DNA from: JBGTCD01 sp041749015
GTDB lineage: Bacteria > Bacteroidota > Bacteroidia > Cytophagales > Cyclobacteriaceae
DNA length: 8,934 bases
Assembly (NCBI GenBank): GCA_041749015.1
Contig: JBGTCD010000112.1
Coordinates: forward strand, 1 to 8,934
Reading direction: 5' to 3'
The notes beneath the pieces are model-generated. The model saw only the letters and a list, made by a program, of their open reading frames with translations. It was not told the DNA's origin and searched no databases. Both the position numbers and the translations under genes were made by a program. Of this stretch, positions 5,502 through 8,934 are shown one piece after another. Position 1 is the stretch's first letter, and the number at the start of each line of letters is the position of its first letter.

Positions 5502-7748
5502 ATGGAACAATTAATTTATTTGATTCCCTTATTTGGCCTGATTGGTTTGGTCGTAATGTTGATAAAATCATCATGGGTCTACAAACAGGATGCCGGAGAT
5601 GAAAAGATGCAAAGTATCGCCCGGTACATCCGCGAAGGTGCCCTTGCCTTTCTCAATGCAGAATACAAGGTATTGGCAATTTTTGTAGTAGGAGCCGGTG
5701 CTCTATTAGGTTTGATCTCATACATGGTAGAAACCACCCACTGGTTTATTGTAGTGGCCTTTGTGATCGGTGCTACCTTTTCTGCGATTGCGGGGTACAT
5801 CGGGATGCGGATCGCAACAGCTGCCAATGTTAGAACCACCCAGGCGGCCAAAACAAGTTTGCCACAGGCACTTAAAGTTTCATTTACAGGCGGTACTGTC
5901 ATGGGGCTCGGTGTGGCTGGACTGGCAGTTTTTGGAATCAGTTTACTTTTTGCATTGCTGTTTGCATGGTTTATGGGAGGTGAATGGACCAATACCAAAG
6001 ACATGCTCATCGTGCTTGAGGCCCTGGCAGGTTTTTCACTGGGTGCAGAGTCCATAGCCCTTTTTGCCCGTGTGGGTGGCGGTATTTATACCAAGGCTGC
6101 TGATGTGGGTGCTGACCTTGTCGGTAAAATCGAAGCCGGAATTCCCGAGGATGACCCACGTAACCCTGCCACCATCGCAGATAACGTTGGTGACAATGTA
6201 GGCGATGTAGCTGGAATGGGTGCTGACCTTTTTGGTTCCTATGTGGCTACCGTACTTGCAGCTATGGTATTGGGAAATTATGTGATTCAGGATATGGGCG
6301 GTGCCGTTGTGGATAATTTTTTAGGATTAGGCCCAATTTTATTGCCGTTGGTCATTGCAGGACTGGGCATTGTTTTTTCAATTATCGGCACCATGATGGT
6401 ACGCATTACGGATATGAATGCAAAGGAAAATCAGGTACAGGCAGCCCTTAATCTGGGCAACTGGTCTTCCATTGTTTTAGTAGGTATTTCTTCCTTTTTT
6501 GTCATAAAATGGTTATTACCTCCGGTGATGCAAATGAATTTTTTCGGTGTTGGCATTATGGATGTCACCAGCCTTGAGGTATTTTACTCCGTATTGATCG
6601 GCTTATTTGTAGGTGCTGCCATTTCTTACTTCACTGAATATTACACTGGACTGGGCAAGAAGCCGGTAATGAGCATCGTGCAAAATTCCGGAACAGGAGC
6701 AGGTACCAATATCATTGCCGGTCTTTCGGTTGGGATGATCTCAACCTTTGCCCCTATCCTTCTTTTCGCTGGTGCTATTTGGGGTGGGTATTATTTTGCT
6801 GGATTTTATGGTGTGGCCATTGCGGCTTCATCCATGATGGCAACTACCGCCATGCAGTTGGCCATCGATGCCTTTGGTCCTATTGCAGATAATGCTGGTG
6901 GTATAGCCGAAATGAGCGAACTGCCCAAAGAGGTAAGGGAAAAAACTGATATCCTGGACTCAGTGGGTAATACAACCGCCGCTATAGGTAAAGGATTTGC
7001 TATAGCTTCTGCTGCGCTTACTGCATTGGCACTCTTTGCCGCTTATGTGACCTTTACCGGTATCGATGGTATCAATATATTCAAAGCAGATGTACTTGCC
7101 ACCTTGTTTGTTGGTGGTATGGTGCCTGTTGTATTCTCCGCCCTGGCTATGAAATCAGTGGGTAAAGCCGCTATGGAAATGGTGAAGGAGGTAAGGAGAC
7201 AATTTAGAGAGATTCCCGGGATCATGGAAGGCACGGGTAAGCCTGAGTATGGTAAATGCGTAGAAATATCCACCAAGGCTGCACTAAGAGAAATGCTGCT
7301 ACCAGGGGTGATTACTATTGTAACACCGGTCCTGATTGGGTTTCTGATCGGGCCTGAGGCTTTGGGTAGTTATATGGCTGGAGTTGCTGTAAGTGGCGTT
7401 CTTTGGGCCATCTTTCAAAACAATGCCGGTGGTGCCTGGGACAATGCCAAAAAATCCTTTGAAGCCGGGGTTGAGATAGACGGTGTGATGCAGTACAAAG
7501 GCAGCGAGGCCCATAAGGCAGCTGTCACCGGTGATACAGTGGGTGATCCTTTCAAAGATACATCAGGGCCTTCTATGAATATCCTGATCAAGCTGACCTG
7601 CCTGATTGGATTGGTTATTGCTCCTATATTAGGTGAGATTTATGGAGAGGGGCATTCCAGCCTGGAATTGGATACAAAAGAGACCCCGATTGAGGTAGTG
7701 GCTGAACCTGAAGATGCCACTGCAGAGGTGCTGCTTATTACGAAATAG
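5502..7748 (+). CDS. hppA: K+-dependent membrane-bound H+-pumping pyrophosphatase
   Basis: The 748-residue integral inner-membrane protein has the roughly 16 helices of this family. It couples pyrophosphate hydrolysis to ion export from the cytoplasm. Substrate- and Mg-binding motifs are all present: DVGADLVGKIEAGIPEDDPR (201-220), DNVGDNVGD (227-235), DAFGPIADNAGG (456-467), and DNAKK with GDTVGDPFKDTSGPSMN near the end (D678, D682, D686). The potassium signature GNTTAAIGK (489-497) has Ala at 493, where K+-independent enzymes carry Lys, so the enzyme should need K+. The ion-gate glutamate is not in helix 6 (DLFGSYVAT has none of the usual positions). Instead there is E183 in helix 5 (LGAESIALFARVGG), as recalled for the Flavobacterium johnsoniae proton pump. 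H+ rather than Na+ transport is therefore inferred. An acidic tail of about 38 residues (711-748) extends past the last helix. It has its own promoter and terminator. Confidence 0.97.
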   Translation: MEQLIYLIPLFGLIGLVVMLIKSSWVYKQDAGDEKMQSIARYIREGALAFLNAEYKVLAIFVVGAGALLGLISYMVETTHWFIVVAFVIGATFSAIAGYIGMRIATAANVRTTQAAKTSLPQALKVSFTGGTVMGLGVAGLAVFGISLLFALLFAWFMGGEWTNTKDMLIVLEALAGFSLGAESIALFARVGGGIYTKAADVGADLVGKIEAGIPEDDPRNPATIADNVGDNVGDVAGMGADLFGSYVATVLAAMVLGNYVIQDMGGAVVDNFLGLGPILLPLVIAGLGIVFSIIGTMMVRITDMNAKENQVQAALNLGNWSSIVLVGISSFFVIKWLLPPVMQMNFFGVGIMDVTSLEVFYSVLIGLFVGAAISYFTEYYTGLGKKPVMSIVQNSGTGAGTNIIAGLSVGMISTFAPILLFAGAIWGGYYFAGFYGVAIAASSMMATTAMQLAIDAFGPIADNAGGIAEMSELPKEVREKTDILDSVGNTTAAIGKGFAIASAALTALALFAAYVTFTGIDGINIFKADVLATLFVGGMVPVVFSALAMKSVGKAAMEMVKEVRRQFREIPGIMEGTGKPEYGKCVEISTKAALREMLLPGVITIVTPVLIGFLIGPEALGSYMAGVAVSGVLWAIFQNNAGGAWDNAKKSFEAGVEIDGVMQYKGSEAHKAAVTGDTVGDPFKDTSGPSMNILIKLTCLIGLVIAPILGEIYGEGHSSLELDTKETPIEVVAEPEDATAEVLLITK

Positions 7749-7786
7749 TTTTAGTTTCACTAAACTTTGATTTTAATTATTAAGTT

Positions 7787-7812
7787 AAAGCTCCTTAGAT
7801 GGAGCTTTTTTT
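7787..7812 (+). terminator. Intrinsic terminator after pyrophosphatase gene
   Basis: The stem aaagctcc (7787-7794), loop ttagat and ggagcttt (7801-7808) pair perfectly over eight bases and end in a run of seven T (7806-7812). This is a strong Rho-independent terminator 38 bases after the pyrophosphatase stop. It ends only 19 bases before the ATG of the next gene. Confidence 0.9.
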
Positions 7813-7831
7813 ATCACAAAAAATTTTAAAT

Positions 7832-8278
7832 ATGAAAAGGAACATAATATATCTCTTAATCTGCCTGATTGGCCTTTTGGCTGTTCAAACTGTAGCAGCA
7901 CAAACTAGTGTGATTGGTAAATGGAAAACCATTGATGATGAGACAGGAGAAGAAAAATCCATCGTGGAAATTTATGAAAAGAATGGAAAAGTTTATGGCA
8001 AAATCATCAAATTGCTACAGGTGGGGCCAAATGAACCACCACCCGTTTGTGATAAATGTCCAGATGATGACACCAGAAAGGATAAAAAAATACTGGGTAT
8101 GGAAATCATGCGGGATATGAAGAAGGATGGTAAAGAATACTCAGGCGGCACCATACTGAAACCAGATACTGGCAAGATATATAAATGTAAAATATGGGTG
8201 GAAAATAATAAGCTAATGGTACGAGGTTATATTGGTTTCTTGTACCGCACCCAAACCTGGGAGCCTGTAAAGGGCTAA
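7832..8278 (+). CDS. Secreted DUF2147 family protein
   Basis: The 148-residue product starts with a signal peptide (MKRNIIYLLICLIGLLAVQT, cleavage near VAAQ at 24), so it should be periplasmic or secreted. The mature part matches the DUF2147 pattern as I know it: IGKWKTIDDETGE (28-40), SIVEIYEKNGKVYGKI (43-58), a CDKC pair at C73 and C76, LGMEIMRDMK (88-97), GGTILKPDTGKIYKCKIW (105-122), and the closing RGYIGFLYRTQTW (131-143). The family is a small lipocalin-like beta-barrel of unknown ligand, so no reaction is assigned. ATG 7832 is chosen because the earlier in-frame ATG at 7799 lies inside the terminator hairpin, and only the later start gives a clean signal peptide. No good promoter is visible in the 19 bases between terminator and ATG, so expression may use a promoter overlapping the terminator or read-through. 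Confidence 0.92.
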   Translation: MKRNIIYLLICLIGLLAVQTVAAQTSVIGKWKTIDDETGEEKSIVEIYEKNGKVYGKIIKLLQVGPNEPPPVCDKCPDDDTRKDKKILGMEIMRDMKKDGKEYSGGTILKPDTGKIYKCKIWVENNKLMVRGYIGFLYRTQTWEPVKG

Positions 8279-8421
8279 ATTTTAAATTATTTTTTTGGTA
8301 TTTTAGCCGGTGAATATGGCGTTCATCTGTAAATATTACATCTTAAAGCCAGGCATCATAGCCAACCGACCTTTGACGCGGTTACCACACCATACCTCCC
8401 AGTATAAACCACCGAGCTCGC

Positions 8422-8934
8422 ATGAATGAAAAGGAACTTTTTGAACGCATCTGCCAAGGAGATGAAGGTGCTTTAGAGTTGCTTTATAAGAAGTACTACA
8501 GGATGATGACCCGATTGGTGTTGTCCAATAGTGGTACTGAGGATGAAGCAAAGGATGTGTATCAGGATGCTCTGGTAGTTTTTTGGCAAAAGGCCATTAG
8601 CGGGAAGCTGGTGTTAACCAGTAAAATCAGTACCTATATCTACAGTATTTGCCTGAACCTCTGGAGAAAAGAGCTGGAAAGAAAGAAGAGGCTCTCCAGG
8701 GAGGAAAAGGATAGTGTTGAGTTTCAGGACATGGATACCCAGGAAAAATCCAGGATTATTCGTGGCTGTATTGACCAATTGGATGAAACCTGCAGGCAAG
8801 TGTTGATGTATTACTATTTTGATGGGATGTCCATGCAGGACATTGCAGACAAGTTAGGATTTGCCAATACCGATACTGCAAAGACAAAAAAATATAAATG
8901 TAAAAAACGCCTTGATGAACTTGTTAAGTCTCAA
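8422..8934 (+). CDS. ECF-like sigma-70 family RNA polymerase sigma factor, 3' partial
   Basis: The frame opens at ATG 8422 and runs open for 171 codons to the window end, so the C-terminus is missing but probably short. Region 2 lies at about 5-58 (GDEGALELLYKKYYRMMTRL, then EDEAKDVYQDALVVFWQKA), which binds core polymerase and the -10 element. A linker (RKELERKKRLSREEKD) follows. Region 4 lies at about 113-167 (IDQLDETCRQVLMYYYFDGM, SMQDIADKLGFANTDTAKTK), a helix-turn-helix for the -35 element. No region 1 or 3 is present, as in extracytoplasmic-function sigma factors. The ending NTDTAKTKKYKCKKRLDELV is of a kind seen in Bacteroidota. The in-frame TGA at 8374-8376 and the absence of other ATGs fix the start. 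A partner anti-sigma gene, if any, would lie beyond the window. Confidence 0.93.
   Translation, partial: MNEKELFERICQGDEGALELLYKKYYRMMTRLVLSNSGTEDEAKDVYQDALVVFWQKAISGKLVLTSKISTYIYSICLNLWRKELERKKRLSREEKDSVEFQDMDTQEKSRIIRGCIDQLDETCRQVLMYYYFDGMSMQDIADKLGFANTDTAKTKKYKCKKRLDELVKSQ

Noticed and set aside
7799..7831. Upstream start for the DUF2147 gene
   Set aside because: The ATG is inside the terminator hairpin, and the extension would spoil a normal signal peptide.
8273..8308. 7-bp inverted repeat ggctaaa/tttagcc after the DUF2147 stop
   Set aside because: The stem is short, the loop is 22 bases, and no T-run follows, so it is not a convincing terminator.
8279..8421. Promoter for the sigma factor gene
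   Set aside because: Only a one-mismatch -7 element (tattttag, 8299-8306) without a matching -33 box is visible. A short palindrome tgtaa-ata-ttaca at 8328-8340 is too common in A/T-rich DNA to call an operator.

Overview
This window looks like chromosomal DNA from a member of the Bacteroidota, probably of the Cytophagales/Flavobacteriia type. The evidence is a TonB-dependent receptor with an N-terminal carboxypeptidase-regulatory-like domain, an HYC_CC_PP-type protein, promoter elements matching the Bacteroidota consensus (TTG, then TAnnTTTG), A/T-rich leaders with no clear Shine-Dalgarno sequence, and a K+-dependent membrane pyrophosphatase of the Flavobacterium type. The species cannot be named from the sequence. 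No mobile elements, CRISPR arrays, tRNA or rRNA genes were seen, and no stretch longer than 300 bases lacks a gene.

Left block (1-3557, minus strand, transcribed right to left): a probable metal-handling operon. The order is a small Cys-rich secreted protein (HYC_CC_PP type, 3557-3168), a secreted heavy-metal-associated (HMA) protein (3096-2719), an outer-membrane TonB-dependent receptor (2715-448), and a secreted or membrane protein of DUF6992-like type that runs off the left edge (385-1). The first three products all carry Cys-Cys pairs or CxxC-type motifs and would meet in the periplasm and outer membrane. This suggests a copper or similar soft-metal relay, although the direction of transport cannot be read from the sequence. 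A perfect 15-bp inverted repeat brackets the gap between the first two genes.

Middle block (3699-5354, plus strand): a tight operon of protein-L-isoaspartate O-methyltransferase (pcm), an acyl-CoA thioesterase (hot-dog fold), and a 151-residue protein that I suspect has a uracil-DNA-glycosylase/HolD-like fold. It diverges from the metal operon across a 141-bp intergenic region. The pcm promoter lies so close to the ATG that its mRNA is probably leaderless or nearly so.

Right block (5502-8934, plus strand): a membrane-bound proton-pumping pyrophosphatase with its own promoter, a leader hairpin and a strong intrinsic terminator. It is followed by a secreted DUF2147 protein and the start of an ECF-like sigma factor gene truncated by the right edge. 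Most of the window is ordinary housekeeping and envelope DNA. The points most worth checking are the Cys-rich metal relay, the inverted repeat in its mRNA, the possible HolD/UDG-like protein and the shifted gate glutamate in the pyrophosphatase.
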